The position numbers were made by a program, and so were the translations under genes. This document shows positions 1-12,900 of a stretch of 64,000 bases of DNA, piece after piece. The stretch is from the NCBI RefSeq assembly GCF_030272615.1, contig NC_081410.1, positions 140,408,849-140,472,848 on the forward strand. The letters run 5' to 3'. The notes under the pieces were generated by a model. The model saw nothing but the letters and a program-made list of their open reading frames with translations, did no database searches and was not told where the DNA came from. Position 1 is the first letter of the stretch; each line of letters opens with the position of its first letter. This stretch comes from Cryptomeria japonica. Lineage: Eukaryota > Streptophyta > Pinopsida > Cupressales > Cupressaceae.

Positions 1-2793
1 TCTTTTTGTTGCGGTATAGCAACAATTGTTTGATCTTACCGAACTTGCTCCATCTTTAACAAATGAGCTGGGCCTACCACCTAGTCACCAAGTCACTGGG
101 AGTAAAGTTAGGATGCATTTCCACTGCAGTATAGCGACGATCGTCGGATATTCCTCAATTTGCTCAATCTTTAATTCACCCTTCTATCACAAAATTTAGG
201 CATCTTGGGATTTGTGCACATGCGTGGGGTCCACCAAATCACCATCTTCCACTTGTGTCAAAAGCCTCAAGCTTTCAACATTATAAATGTGTGTGTCTTA
301 GTATTTAAATACCAAAATGTCCCTCCTCATTGTGAATGTGCGATATATGGTTTTGCCTGGAACTGTGCATTTTTTTGAAATTTCAATGGTGTTGCTCACA
401 CGTGACCCCTGGATGTGGTTTTACATATGCTTATTTCAGCTTGCAGAGAGTCTTCAAAGGGCCATGCCATACACACAACAAAGTGGAAGACTTTGGAAAT
501 TAACACCATACTCCAGCTCACACGCACCATGTAGGGAAGACTGGCAAAGCAAACCAATTTCATTTGTTGAAGTTTTCTCTAGCCTCTTACATGCTACGTA
601 GGGAAGAGGATGATATTTTCACCATGCCATAGGAATTTGCATTGAAAGTTTCCATGTCTCTTCAATGCCAAATTGGGGGCTTAGGCACTTTGCCTATCAA
701 CATGCATTCATTAAAAGCTTATAAAACCCTCTCCATTCCACGCAAGCAGGATTGCTAGCAAAGTTCATTGGAGATTTAGCTAATACCTATCAATCTGTAT
801 TCTGTTTGAAACATTTCCTCCACACCATACACATGCACAGGCAAGGAAGATTGGCAAAATTGTGGAGTTTGGTATTATGCCTAACAATAAATTTACTGAG
901 AATTTCAATGCCTTAATCTACCACGCACCACAAGGAATACTACACCATGGTAGGGAGGGAGCTGACAAGGGTCACATTGGAGCATTGGCAATACACCTGC
1001 CAATTTCTGTATGCTTGGAAGTTTACTAAAGTCTTCTTCGTGCACCACGCAGAGAAGGGAGGAGTTGATTTCATTTGCTAAAACTTTTTTTTTTTTAACA
1101 CCTTCACCACCATTTTCAGCAGGGCTACCATGCAGAGGGCTTTTGGAATTTCACATGCCCATTGCATTTGCTTGAAAGTTTTCTATGTCTTCCCACTGCG
1201 TGGGAGTGCTGGCTTTAAGCTTGGCATTTGCTGGAGAGTTTTAAAATAATCCTTTTCCTCAGTCTGTAGCCAGGAAGGATGTTGGCAAGAGGTCAATGGA
1301 TTGGCACTTACACCTGCCAATCTGCAATTTATTTGAAATTTCAGATGCCTTTATGTTTGTCACTAAAGGAATATTTGGCATTAAACTTGCCAATTTGAAT
1401 TTGCTAAAAGTTAAATACCCATTCATAACCACGCCAAATGGTGATCCTCTTGGTGCCATGGCAAAACTCTGGAGGATTCAACTGCAGGGATTTCCATGTT
1501 GAATACATGTCGTTGCCCATTTGTCTTTTTGATACCCTAACAATGAGAACAGATTCATTTTGTGCAAGGCCAAAACAACATACTAAAGGTCACCACTCAT
1601 ATTCAAAATCATCATTATCTTCTTTAACTTTTCACTGTCCCATTGGTGAATAAATATTTCTCTGATTTTTCTAGCCATACCAACCAAAACATAAAGGATC
1701 ATGATGTAGACCAAGATGGCACTAATAGGCATTAGCATGCATGAAGAACACTTTGCCTTTAAAATTAACATTGCAAGGGCATGAGCCAGACCGGGCCCCA
1801 AAGTGGGTCTGGCTAAAAAATTATTTCATTTTTATTCAAATGACACTTGAAATCCCTTAGGCACCTTGAACATGCCTCTGGAATTGATCGACACAATTTT
1901 CTAATCATTAAAACTCAACTTGCAACTTTCAGGCACTTGCACCACATTTTTCGCATTTAAACCCAAAGATGCATTTTTAAAACTGGTCAAAACACCTTTT
2001 TGGACTTCGCAAACTGATAGGTGTACTATCTGATATATAAGAATTCACTCTGCCAAACCATTTATCAAGGCGAATCCCAAGTGAAGAAATATTAATGGTC
2101 AAAGATGACCAAATGGCTCTGTCAGCACTATGAACCTAATAAAATCAATGTGCAGGGACCTCAAAGTGCCTCTACTAAAAATATCAAATGATCTCTGTGG
2201 ATCCCCAATTATGGGGCATAGATACTCTGAAGTACAGAGAAGACCTTGGAATGCTCAGTCTGATAGAGAAGCTGATAGGGTGGGGATGGTGAGCTCATGA
2301 AAATAACCACTTTAACAAGTGCAACAATGAAAGTGCAGAAAACTGAATAAAGTGTCTCAAGAAACCATCTTGGAAACCTGATCAAACAGATTGGCTATGA
2401 CTTGAAACTTGGCATGTGGACTCATCTATATGCATAGAATTTAATGCACTTTTAATTTCAACATGACGATCTACTGGTCAATAGTTATAGGTGCTCAAAG
2501 TAGGCCACTTAAAAAATCTGAATATGTGCATGGAACAACTTTTAGTCCACCCCTTGAAATGGGTACTTGATAAATTGATCCAAACTGAAATCTAGAAGTT
2601 GTAGAACATTTCATAGGCCAAAAGAAAGGTGTACAATAAGATTCCAAGGCTTTACCACTTAATAATCAACTGGCCCTATTTTACCCTTCTTCAAACTAGG
2701 CCATCTAAATGAGATTAGGTGGCTTTCTGAAAATGCAAATGCAAAATTTTGAAATGGGCCTCTCAAAATACTCAAATTTAATGAGTCCCAACA
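1..2793 (-). repeat. E1 3' LTR (partial)
   Basis: This stretch aligns end to end with 26901-29680, with scattered substitutions and small indels, and stops sharply at CCCAACA (2787-2793), after which the two copies differ completely. It is the 3' LTR because the internal ORF and primer site are on the minus strand. The small ORFs inside it are not conserved as open frames between the two copies and I treat them as chance. Positions about 380-1500 are built from degenerate repeats of a theme pairing GGAAGA-TGGCAA with CATTTGCT-GAAAGTTTTC. Confidence 0.85.
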
Positions 2794-3194
2794 GTGGCTC
2801 TAACTGGGGATGGTTTATTGCAAGGTCATCACAAGAATTCAAAATCTATGGTAGAGCAAACCACCCAAAAATGGATCACTTCTCTTCTTCTCAAAAACAT
2901 GGTTCCTTATTTTACCCAAACAACAGGTCTCCTTATTGAAAACCGCACATCTAAAAGAAAAGCAACTATACAAAATATACAATTTATTTACAAAATGGCC
3001 CCGAGCCATCAAAACTAAAATCTATGCTTATCTCTATCAAACACATGATTCTCATTTCCACAAATCAAAGGTGAGTTGAAATCATCATTCGCATTTGCTT
3101 GATTTGAAACACTGCCAATTCTAATCAGCTGATCACATAAAACATAATCATGAGCATGTTCATAATCATTCAATCTTTGAAAACCAAACAAATG
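2794..3194 (-). other. E1 3' untranslated stretch with pre-LTR motif
   Basis: No open frame is seen between the E1 ORF stop and the LTR. The plus-strand bases directly after the LTR (2794-2812, GTGGCTCTAACTGGGGATG) closely match the bases at 36185-36203 next to the G1 LTR. On the minus strand this is the place of the polypurine tract. It is only weakly purine-rich here (AGTTAGAG), so its role as plus-strand primer is inference. Confidence 0.5.
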
Positions 3195-3917
3195 CTAAAA
3201 GTTCTGGTCACTATGTGACATAAGAGTGCCATACTCTTTACCATTACTTCCCAGCTGAAAAGAAAAGTAATCCAAATTATTATGAAAGTTGGGAACATCA
3301 GGCACATCTTTATTGCTAGTTTGCTCAAATGATGAACACTCTTCCATAATGATGGCTTGCAAACTAGAGAGGAATATTTCCTCATAAAATGACTGCAATT
3401 CAACATGTTGATCACAATTCCTATCAACCTCTTGCAAACATGAAAATGTATCATCACTTGTCAATGGTTCATTTACCAATTGCAAATCTAGGAAAATTAC
3501 TTTAGATCTATCATTATTTTCAAAAGCAAGATCCACACAATGAATGTCAAAATCTGAGTTCATATCAATATATGAATCTACATCATCATACCTATCAACT
3601 GTATATGCATTTTCATCTTGTACACTGCTCAAATCAAATATACGGAAAGAATCAACAACATATGTATCATACTTCACACCCTCAAAAACATCATCAATAT
3701 CAAAACATCTACCGATTGGGTATGAGAGATTGGGGACATTTTTTGATGCATACCTCTGAAGATCAGTAGCTATGAGTTCTAAGATTTGTTCACTGCTTAG
3801 TGAACCTTCTCCCTTATTTTCATTTTCTTTGGCTTCATCTTCTGTGCTGCAAACATTGTCCCAATCTGATAAAGGTATTAAATCTACAGTGCTCATGTCT
3901 TTATGCACATTTATTTC
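3195..3917 (-). pseudogene. E1 unknown acidic ORF, C-terminal half
   Basis: This is the downstream half of the only E1 ORF, about 240 codons ending at a stop at 3195-3197. The first residues of the apparent open frame (from 3989) belong to the C1 LTR and are not part of it. The protein is strongly acidic, rich in Asp, Glu, Ser and Asn, without a zinc knuckle, DDE triad, RT motif or transmembrane segment that I can recognise. The frame continues exactly into 24156-24818 when C1 and one copy of its ATTTC target repeat are ignored, so C1 split one gene. I do not recognise the family. It could be a gag-like or element-specific protein; no function can be given. Confidence 0.7.
3913..3917. repeat. 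C1 target site duplication (left)
   Basis: ATTTC at 3913-3917 is repeated at 24156-24160, directly outside the two C1 LTRs. This fixes the C1 borders and shows that the C1 LTR begins at 3918 (TA, decayed from TG) rather than at the internal TG at 3937. Confidence 0.92.
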
Positions 3918-5465
3918 TAATAGTTCTGATACTAAATGTAAGTACAGATCCAATAGCCAACAAGATGAGAGGGGGGATGAATCATACAAACTTAATCTTC
4001 CATAAAAACATCAGATTAAACCTCGGTAACATATACTTTAGTAATATAACCCAAAACTGTTAAACATGCAAACTCAAAAGCATATAAACATCATAAACCT
4101 CATAACACTAGATTTAACGTGGAAACCCAAATAGGGAAAAACCACTGTGGGATTTCGGACCCACTAAGAAATATACTCTTCTAGAGTATGCTCAGTTAAA
4201 AGCAAATCCTGTTAAAGATTACAAACACATTGCTAGATGTGACTCGATTAAGGGATTTCCCTTAGACTTGTTAGAGTCTTGCACTTTGTTAGAAGTGACC
4301 TTGTTAAAGGATTTCAAACACTCAATCAGAATGTCACCTTGCTAGAGGGTTTTACAAATAAGAATGTTAAGTCCACTCGGTTAAGAGATTTTCTGTCACT
4401 TTCACAAAATAACAGTAATAAAAATCTATCTGCAACTTCACATCTAAAATGCTAAAGAAGATTCTTATTTGTTCAATACAATCTAGACATAGAACTAATC
4501 TTGTCCATCTGCTGGGCTTCTATACTCTATTATTCAAACAGGTCTTCAAGCTTCTGTGCTCGGTAATCATTATGTAGCATCCCTATGCATACACTTGCCC
4601 ACATGCATTGTTTATCAACAATTTCCTATTTATAAACAATTAGCTAACTGCTTAATCTCCTTGATCACATTTCCCATGATCAATCATAGCCATCAGGTAT
4701 TCAAACTTGTCTAGGTTCAATGCATCTTTTGATCTAAAAATGTTTTACCCTGCCTAGGAACTTGCATATATTTCTTGGAACTTGTACCAGGGTATTGTGG
4801 TTCAATCTGCATTGTAGATCTTCATGTCGACTTTCCTTTGCCATAGATTCATTAACAAACTATATTTACGGCATACCAATCATTTAATCAGTTCCAGCTC
4901 ATTAGCTTCCTTCATTAAATAACGCATGTAACCATTTAATGCATTCTGTTATAGCTCGGTTACAACTCGGTTACAACTCAGTAAATACTAAACTTCACTC
5001 GGTAGACATTCCGCCTTCATTAACCGATAGCGATAACCTTAGGGTTTACCGACTAGGTTCCTTAGGGTTTACCGACTAGATTATTTGCTTGGTAACATAG
5101 TATAGTATTAACCTTTACAATTTACAACATATGTATGATGTTAAAACAATCTAAACACCATGATCTCATCATTGTCTGACTCGGTAATAGTTTCCCATTG
5201 AATACCTTATTCATCCCCTTATTCATCATAATCTTTCCTGTGCCTTTTACCGACATCTTTATATTCTTTACATCATACTTCTCAAGATATGGCAACATCA
5301 TACTGAGTTAGAAAATCAATTTCTTGACATCAATGACAAAATAATAATATCAAGACAGTAAACATCCTTAATTAGTTATATCCATAATCATCAACAACCT
5401 TCTCAATATCCTTGTTGAAATGTCAACAATCTCCCATTGTCTGTTATAATGCTATATTGCCAACA
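3918..5465 (-). repeat. C1 3' LTR
   Basis: A 1548-bp copy aligning with 22604-24155 from the eroded TG at 3918 to CCAACA at 5460-5465. It carries a minus-strand TATA-type box (TATAAATAGG, complement of about 4625-4634) at the same place as in the 5' LTR. It also has the GTGGAAACCC / GGGAAAAACCAC block (about 4119-4145) shared with other copia LTRs in the window. Confidence 0.95.
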
Positions 5466-5478
5466 ATCTCCCCCTTTG
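5466..5478 (-). other. C1 polypurine tract
   Basis: On the minus strand the bases directly before the 3' LTR read CAAAGGGGGAGAT, the expected plus-strand priming tract. A second CAAAGGGGGAGA lies about 145 bp upstream (5609-5621). The same pair occurs in C2. Confidence 0.9.
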
Positions 5479-5860
5479 GCATTGATGGCAAAACTAATTG
5501 ATTTGACCTTAAAAGATTCGGATTGCTGTGATTCTAAAATGCTGAAATGATCTCCCCCATACATTAGACTTCTCCTCTTTTCTCAGTCTTCTTTCCAAAC
5601 TTCAGTCTTCTCCCCCTTTGACAACAATGCCAAAAAGTAAAGAACTAAATAATAATTTCTTCCTATATGTAGTGATTTCCTGCTGTTGTGTATCAATTCA
5701 GTCTCGGTCAGAACATTTTGTCTTCAATTCTTGTTCCCTGTGTTGTTTCCTATAATATTTCTTGTACACCTTTAGAAAACATCCTAAAGTGTGTAATGCA
5801 GCATCAACTCCTAAAAGATATTTGATAGAGTCATCGGATTGATGCTTTCACCAAACTCGG

Positions 5861-6291
5861 TCAGTGAGTAGAAGATAGCGGTAGGACCCCTAACTTACTT
5901 CTAAGATATTCAAAAGTGTCCCTTGGTAGTGGCTTGGTGAAGATATCTACTATTTGTTCCTTTGTGCTAACATACTCCAACACCACTTTCTTCTCTTGAG
6001 CTTGTTCTCTAAGATAATGATATTTGATAGAAATGTGCTTTGTCTTAGAGTGCATAATAGGATTCTTTGAAATATTAATGGCACTAGTACTGTCATAGAA
6101 TATAGTTACTGGCTCGGTAACTTTCTCGTTTATACCTTCCAATAGTTGTTTGATCCATGCAATGTTGGTACAATTCAATGTTGCAGCAACATATTCAGCT
6201 TCTGCTGTTGACTATGACACACATCCTTGTTTCTTGCTAAGCCAACTCACTAGTCTTTCTCCTAAAAAGAAAGCTCCTCCACTTTTGCTTT
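5861..6291 (-). pseudogene. C1 RNase H, C-terminal part
   Basis: This is the end of the copia polyprotein. Asp and Ser are seen in the FYDSTSAI motif, and the usual C-terminal copia run follows (HYLRE, EYVSTKEQ, DIFTKPLP, LGVLPL). It lies in a different frame from the RT block upstream. The shift falls near 6270-6290, in the segment that normally reads as a DDRKST-GG motif but here runs out as KAKVEELSF. RNase H degrades the RNA of the RNA:DNA hybrid during reverse transcription. About 380 bp of 3' leader without coding signal separate it from the polypurine tract. Confidence 0.9.
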
Positions 6292-7698
6292 TCTATCATC
6301 AATGTTGCATGCCCAATCAGCATCAGTATAAACTTTTAAATCAAAATCATTTCCTTTCTGATATACTAAGCCATAATCCTCAGTGTCTTTCAAGTATCTA
6401 AAGATTCTTTTGATTGTTGTCATGTGTGTTTCCTTAGGATCTGCAGAGAATCTTGCAACTATACCTACTGCATGTGCTATGTCTGGTCTGCTGTGAACAA
6501 CATATTGTAGCTTTCCAATCATGGATCGGTAAAGTGTCTCATCAACAGATGTAGATTCATCATTCTTTAATAATTTACAGTTGGTAATCATAGGAGTACT
6601 TACTAGTTTTGAATCCTCCATTCCAGATTTCTTCAAGATTTCCTTTATGTACTTGGATTGAGTAATGAAAATCTCATTTTTCGTTTGCAGTATCTGTAAA
6701 CCTATAAAATACTTTATCTCGTCGATTAATGACATCTCAAATTCTTTTCTCATTTCATTTCCAAAGTTCTTGCATAAAGAGTCATTTCCACAAAATATAA
6801 TATCATCAACAAATATGGCTGAGATCAGTATTCCATTTTCATCATTCTTCATGTACATATTGTTGTTCTCACTTGTCCTTATAAAACCAATCTTAATCAA
6901 ATAAGAGTGCAATCTTTCATACCATGCTCTAGGTGCTTGTTTCAAACCATATAAATCTTTGTTCAATTTATATACCTGATCTTTATTCTTGTCTTCGACA
7001 AATCCTTCAGGTTGTTCAATAAAAACTTCTTCTTCTAATATTCCATTCAGAAATGCAGATTTGACATCCATTTGATATACCTTGAAATTTTTGAAAGCAT
7101 CATATGCCAACAATGTTCTTACTCCTTCAAGTCTAGCAACAGGTGCAAAAGTTTCACCATAATCAATTCCTTCTTCTTGAGCATAACCTTTGCAAACTAG
7201 TCTTGCTTTGTTTTGAATGACCTCTACTTTTTCATTTAGCTTGTTTCTGAAAATCCACTTTGTATCGATTACATTTTTGTCCTTCGGTCTTGGGATTAGT
7301 GTCCATGTGTCATTCTTCTTGATTTGATCAATCTCTTCTATCATAGCATTTATCCAATCTTCACTATTAAATGCCTCTTTCACTATTCTCAGTTCAAATT
7401 CAGATATTAGACATGTGTTCTATCTTAGTTTGTTCCTTGTCATCACTAGATCATCCTTATCTCCTATAATCTGACTTGGTGCATGATGTCTTTTAACATA
7501 CTTGGCTAATATAGGCTTGGTAGGCTATGTATGATCTTCTTCATCACTTAGTAACTAGATATTCTCTTCATTTTCTTCAACAGTCTTCTCGGTAAGACTT
7601 CTCGGTTGAACATAGACAAATTCATCATAGTCTTCTGGTTCCTTGGAATTTACTTCATCATTTCTTTCTGCAAATTCATCAATTTTCACATTTGCACT
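6262..7698 (-). pseudogene. C1 reverse transcriptase and start of RNase H
   Basis: A largely open frame of about 370 residues (6262-7383) is preceded by an acidic linker with stops (7384-7698). Family motifs are in order: [55 protein letters not shown], then the catalytic [33 protein letters not shown], and the RNase H start DADWACN. This is the best preserved RT in the window. The frame is lost just after DDRK at the RNase H border. RT copies element RNA into cDNA in cytoplasmic particles. Length and order fit Ty1/copia well. Confidence 0.95.
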
Positions 7699-8345
7699 TT
7701 ATACTATTTTGTTAGATGATTTGATCAGACATTTAAATGCTTTGCTTCTAGAAGAATAACCTATAAATGTTCCTTCTTCACTCTTTTGATCAAACTTGCC
7801 ATTTCTATCATCTTTGTGTACATAGCATCTACTTCCAAAGATTTTAAAATAACTTACATTAGGTTTCTTATCATACCAGATTTCATATGGTGTCTTCAAA
7901 GTACCTTTCTTCAATTGTACTCGGTTCAGGGTGTAAACTGCTGTGCTTATTGCTTCTCTCCAAAATGTTTGTGGCACCTTCTTTTCAATCATCAGTGTTC
8001 TAGCACAATCCACAATAGATTTGTTTCTTTTCTTAGCTATTCCATTCTGCTATGGAGTTCTTGGTGCAGAGACTTGTCTTTTAATACCATGATCATTGCA
8101 GAATAAGTTGAATTCATCAGATGTGAACTCTCCTCCTCTATCTGATCTAAGACATTTCAGTTGTCTTCCTGTTTCATTTTCAACTCTTGCCATGTACCAT
8201 TTAAACATTTGAAAAGCTTCTAATTTTTCTTTTAAAAACATTACTGACATCATCCTTGAATAGTCATCCACAAATAATATGAAATATTTATCACCATAAT
8301 AACTTTGAACTTTCATAGGACCACAAAGATCAGTGTGCACTAGAT
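7699..8345 (-). pseudogene. C1 integrase core and C-terminal region
   Basis: The rve core begins with HTDLCGP (first Asp), continues through FVDDYSRM and LRSDRGGEF (second Asp), then meets an in-frame TAG at about 8041. The third catalytic position is changed: where the family has Glu in the NG-x-x-E-R-K-N context, this copy reads NGIAKKRN, so Glu is replaced by Lys. Downstream are ARTLMIEKKVPQTFW and the copia-type segment FGSRCYVHKDD. Both the stop and the lost Glu would abolish integration. A frameshift near 8376 separates this part from the protease frame. Confidence 0.92.
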
Positions 8346-9101
8346 CTAAAATTCCCTTAGAAGTGTAAGACTTTTAAAGCTTGATCTTGTTATCTTACCC
8401 ATCTGGCATCCTCGACACATAGCATTCTCAGGTTTTTCAAGACTCGGTAGACCTCTTACTCGGTTCTTCTTACTTATTTTGATCAGATTATCAAAATTTA
8501 CATGACAAAACCTTTTATGCCATAACCAGGTATCATCTATCTTTGCATAGAAACACTTGTTAAGAGTTGAGTCAAGGTGAAATGTGTTACCTTTTGTTTG
8601 TGTCCCGATAGTAGCTAACTTTCCATTCTTGTCATGAACTTTGACAATTCCTTTCTGAAATTCTATTCGGTAACCTGTGTTGTTTAGCTGTGCTACACTC
8701 AACAAATTGTATTTCAAACCTTCAACCCAATAAACATCAATACATTTAGCATTGTTAAGAAGTGTTATAGATCCTTTACCTTTCACCAGACATGGTGCAT
8801 CATTACCAAATCTAACATAGCCTCCATCATAATCTTCTAATATAACAAACTTGTGTTTATCTCCTATCATATGATGTGAGCATCCACTATCTATGATCCA
8901 AGAATCATTAGTGTTTATGTGAGATATTAGGGCTTTTTCTTCATACCTTTCTTCATCTGATTCGTCTTTGATAGCCACATAAACTACTTCCTCTGTATCA
9001 GTTTCATCTAATTTATCATCATTGGATTCCTCATCAACTATTAAACATGTCTTTCTATCTCTTCTTCTGAAATCTCGGTGTCCTCTATAATGATAATCTT
9101 T
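8346..9101 (-). pseudogene. C1 protease and integrase zinc-binding region
   Basis: The aspartic protease active site appears as WIIDSGCSHHM, intact, in the usual copia setting. Downstream come NLLSVAQLNN and the HHCC-type zinc region of the GAG-pre-integrase domain (WHKRFCHVNFDNL, then CRGCQMGK). The frame is shared with gag, so gag, protease and integrase start were one polyprotein, as is usual for Ty1/copia. The frame ends early at 8346-8348 after a small indel. Confidence 0.9.
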
Positions 9102-9920
9102 CTATCTGTCATCTCGGTAATCTCTCTTTTCAGTAGAATCTTTGTGAGGATAGTTAGAAGCCATATGTCCTATCTTATCACAATTGAAACATTTCAAAGG
9201 TAGTTTTCCTTTGTACTTACCTTTGCCTCTCAGTAACCTTTTGGCTAATAGTGCTTCAAACTCTTCTTGCTTTCTGATTTCCTCATACAATTTATGTACT
9301 TCTTCCACGTTCTTATGAAATCTTTCACTTTCTCCACTATGATCTCCTTCAGAGTACTTATACTTTCTTTCATTGTAATCATTAGATTCATCCAAATGAA
9401 AAGAACTAAATGCAGATTCAACTTTATTTACTGAAGATCCACTGTTATCAAAGTTACTTAATTCAAATGCATGTAGCTTACCAATAGTAGCATCTAAAGA
9501 AACTGGCATATTAGGTACAGACCTCAATTCATTGATTGCAGAGACTCAGATTGCATAAGCTGGTAGAAGGGTTCTCAACAACTTACTTGTTATATCCTTT
9601 TCTTCAATAGTTCCACCTACTCCTTTCATTTGAGTGACAATCTCCTTTAGTCTTGTACTGTACTGAGTTATGTTTTCACCTTCATTCATCCTCATAGATT
9701 CAAGTTGTCCTCTTAGACTATCTACTTTTTCTCTTTGAACATGTTCATCTCCTCCATACACTGATATGAGCTTATCCCACATTGCCTTTGCATCATTGCA
9801 GCCTTCTAGATCATTAAACTCTAAGTCAGTCAATGCAGATGTTATTTCAATCATTGCTTGAATATGTTCTTGCTTTGCCTTTATCTCTTCCATAATTAAA
9901 GGATAGGTGCTCGGTGTAAC
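9102..9920 (-). pseudogene. C1 gag, central and C-terminal part
   Basis: The capsid core contains WDKLISVYGGDEHV, LRGQLESMRM and QYSTRLKEIV, typical of copia gag of the UBN2 type. An in-frame TGA at 9543-9545 (probably from CGA) follows LLPAYAI. The nucleocapsid knuckle reads CFNCDKIGH followed by NYP: the fourth zinc ligand, normally Cys, is Tyr. The frame continues to 9920, where the LARD insertion begins, and resumes in the same frame after 22419. The N-terminal part is at 22420-22550. Confidence 0.92.
9916..9920. repeat. LARD target site duplication (left)
   Basis: GTAAC at 9916-9920 is repeated at 22415-22419, immediately outside TGTAATGCCC and GGGCATTATA. Removing the element and one copy restores the gag frame of C1. 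Confidence 0.95.
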
Positions 9921-12900
9921 TGTAATGCCCCGCCAGGAAACCCCTAAGGGTTTAAGTTAAAGACACTCAATTAGAGTGTAAATTTTTTTTTTTTTTAAAT
10001 AATAATTAAGAGTGTGCATAATTAGACACAACATTAAGATAATTTGGAGTTATCTAAAACTTGGATAACACAGCGGAAGGCTAAAAGATCCTAAGAGGTT
10101 TCCCAACGTGATTACATAACCTTACACCTAACTCAACTTGCGTCAAATGATTCCATTAAGCTGGGTATCCTAATTGCGGGATAATGCTTAAGACATGATT
10201 ATATATGTGTTCAATGGTTTGACATCTTATGACTTTAGGAAGCGTTCATTTACTTTGGTGGTTAGGAGGCCATTGATAGGTGATTTATTCAATGCACTCA
10301 AATTCATAATTTCATTCAGAGGCCTCCAAATAGGTTCCAAGCGTTTAATATAATGAGGTTCATTCATTTGGGTTTAAGGTAACCACCCACATTCGATATC
10401 CTTCTTAAATATTAAAAGTATGGTTAATCAGACGAGATTCATTCATTAAGGATTAACTACAATTAATAGAGTGAGGTCCCTTCATTTGATTTCATGCATA
10501 GCCAACTAATGAGTTGTAGTTCTTTTATGAAAGGTAAAATGTGAGTAGCCATAGAATTCATTTGAAGTTTTAGTAATGCAATTAAATGGACTGATTTCAT
10601 TAGGGTGGATATGTATTAGGACACACGAGAGCATCCTCTAAATTAAAATATCGGTAGCTAGATGACATTTATCATTTCAAGATTAGAATAATAAGATCAT
10701 AGTGATGTTCTTCTATTAGGATTAAAATACAATTGTCTTATTGCATATCACTCTTTTTTGTTAAATGAAGTTAACATGAGAGAGATACTTTTACTAAGAT
10801 TTTATGTATAAACATCTAATCAATTATTTCCCATTTTAGTCCAATTTTAGCATTCATAAGGAATTCTTTTAATAAGGTTACAAATATGGATACTAGTTGA
10901 GTTCACCCTTGTATGAAATTAATCTGAAAAAGATTATTTGTTAAGATTAAAATGTAAACAACTAAGTAAATTCATCTGATAAGGTGAATTACAATTAACA
11001 TGGTGATACTCATTTACAAAGGTAAGAAGGTAAATACCTATATGAGATTCATCCTTTAGATTTCAACTTAGAAATTATAACATTAATTTGAACTTGTTAC
11101 CCATTCACATTCGTTCGACTTACATGCTTAAAACAAGTTAATCCAATGATGTAATCTAGCAAGATTCTTTCCACTATTACAACTTTAATTAACATATTTT
11201 AAATACTTTGCCATAATCATAATTTACAATGTTTTATGAACCTAAATAACTACATTCCGCAAGATGTCTGATTTTGTGCATTTGATTTAAATTCGTTAAT
11301 TTTTCATCATACACTGATACAAGATAACAACCATACATGATAACTTAAAGCATGAAACAAAGGAAACTAAAACACCACATAACACAGGAATGATCTCGGA
11401 GTTCACCCCTAAAGGGCTACATCTCCAGGTCTGCTCAACTGCAAGACCCCTCTGGCATTTAATATAGTTAAGGTTACACATTTACATGTCTTTACAACTC
11501 TGCCCTTTAGGCGAACACATACACTATTCAACATCTACCTCAATAGATTATTACATAGTGATCCCTTTTAAAAGCGGGTCAAATTGAAACATAACAAAAG
11601 AAAACAAACAACCTAGATTCTCTTGTTTGACGGTACCCTAACTAGGGGTTTGACCGACTTATGACCAAACACTAGCATATCAGACTCACTATTACCTAAC
11701 CAAATTTTATTACAGCAATTTAATCTGCAAGGACAACATCCGGAAGAGGTATTCATTTTTTTTTTCCATATCATTTCTATCCATTAAAGTCGTTTCAAGT
11801 TTATGGTTTTGTTAGATTAACTTCTATTTAAAACTTCACATTAATCCATCATTAATAATTAACCCATGTTAATAATGTGTAATACCCGAGCATGTCAAAA
11901 TCAAAAGAAATCAATAACTATAAATGAAATATAAATCTACCAAGTGATGGTTATCTAAATCCAAATATTATTTGCTAACCTGGAATTAAATAATATAATA
12001 GAAAGCTGAATTTAAAATTAGATAATATGAAAGAGAACTGAATTTAAAACTTCTTAACTAAATTTATCTCCTCTCATTAATTTCACTTCACTTATTAATT
12101 CATACATAATAATAAAAAAAAAAGGTGTCAATTAATATATAATAAAAATAAAATAAAATAATAAAAAAAAAGACTTTTTTCAAAATAAAACTGGAGGGAA
12201 GGTCACGTGGGCCCTCCCCCTTTGGCAGCCCAAGCTACCATTGGTAGCGCTGCTACCAAATGGTAGCAGGCCACTACCTTTGGTAGCAGTCTGCTACCTC
12301 TGGTAGCGCTGCTACCAACTGGTAGCAGTGCTGCCATGGCAGCGTGGGGAGGGGGTTCGGCTATGGTAAGTTTCATTTTTTTTTCTTATTTTTTTTTTTT
12401 TTAAATTTTTTCTGTTAAACTTTCAATAACAGACACAGTCCGAACCTGCCAAAAATGTGCAGTCTAGTTTAATTTATTGAATCTATGTATATATTTTTTT
12501 TTATAACATTTAAAATCAGTAAACAAAAACAAATAACAGGTTCCCAAAACACACCACGCAGCCTGAGACAGGGATTTAAAGCCTTAACCAGCAATCCCCC
12601 ATTTTTGAAAGAAAATCCCAGCCTATATATTTTCCAGAAATCTCCCATTTTGTATTTACTATTATTATTTTTCTTTTATTCATTTCTTATTCACAGCCCC
12701 ATTCTTTTATCAGATTTTTCCAAAGAAAAAGACTTCATTATGGGAAAACTATATTTCCTCGTCAAGTTTAAACACAAAATCTATTAAGAACGAAACTTCA
12801 TTCTAAACCAACCAAGCTTAAAAGAACAACTACAACTATTCTTCAAAGAAAAACACATTCATGAGTAATATCCTCTCTTTTTTTTTTTTTTCAACAAGAT

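Noticed and set aside
2794-2812. GTGGCTCTAACTGGGGATG read as a plus-strand primer-binding site for E1
   Set aside because: The ORF is on the minus strand, a better primer site lies at the other LTR (25509-25524), and the same bases occur next to the minus-strand G1 LTR. It is the 3' pre-LTR motif.
3937-3938. TG at 3937 as the start of the C1 LTR
   Set aside because: Homology to the other LTR extends 19 bp further left, and only a border at 3918 gives matching 5-bp repeats (ATTTC) on both sides.
3544-4063. Plus-strand ORFs opposite the E1 ORF and C1 LTR
   Set aside because: They span the C1 insertion border, so they cannot be one ancestral gene, and they mirror the minus-strand acidic frame.
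12485-12787. 100-codon plus-strand ORF present in both LARD LTRs as a gene
   Set aside because: It is shared only because the LTRs are nearly identical. It is AT-rich, antisense to the element, and has no recognisable domain.
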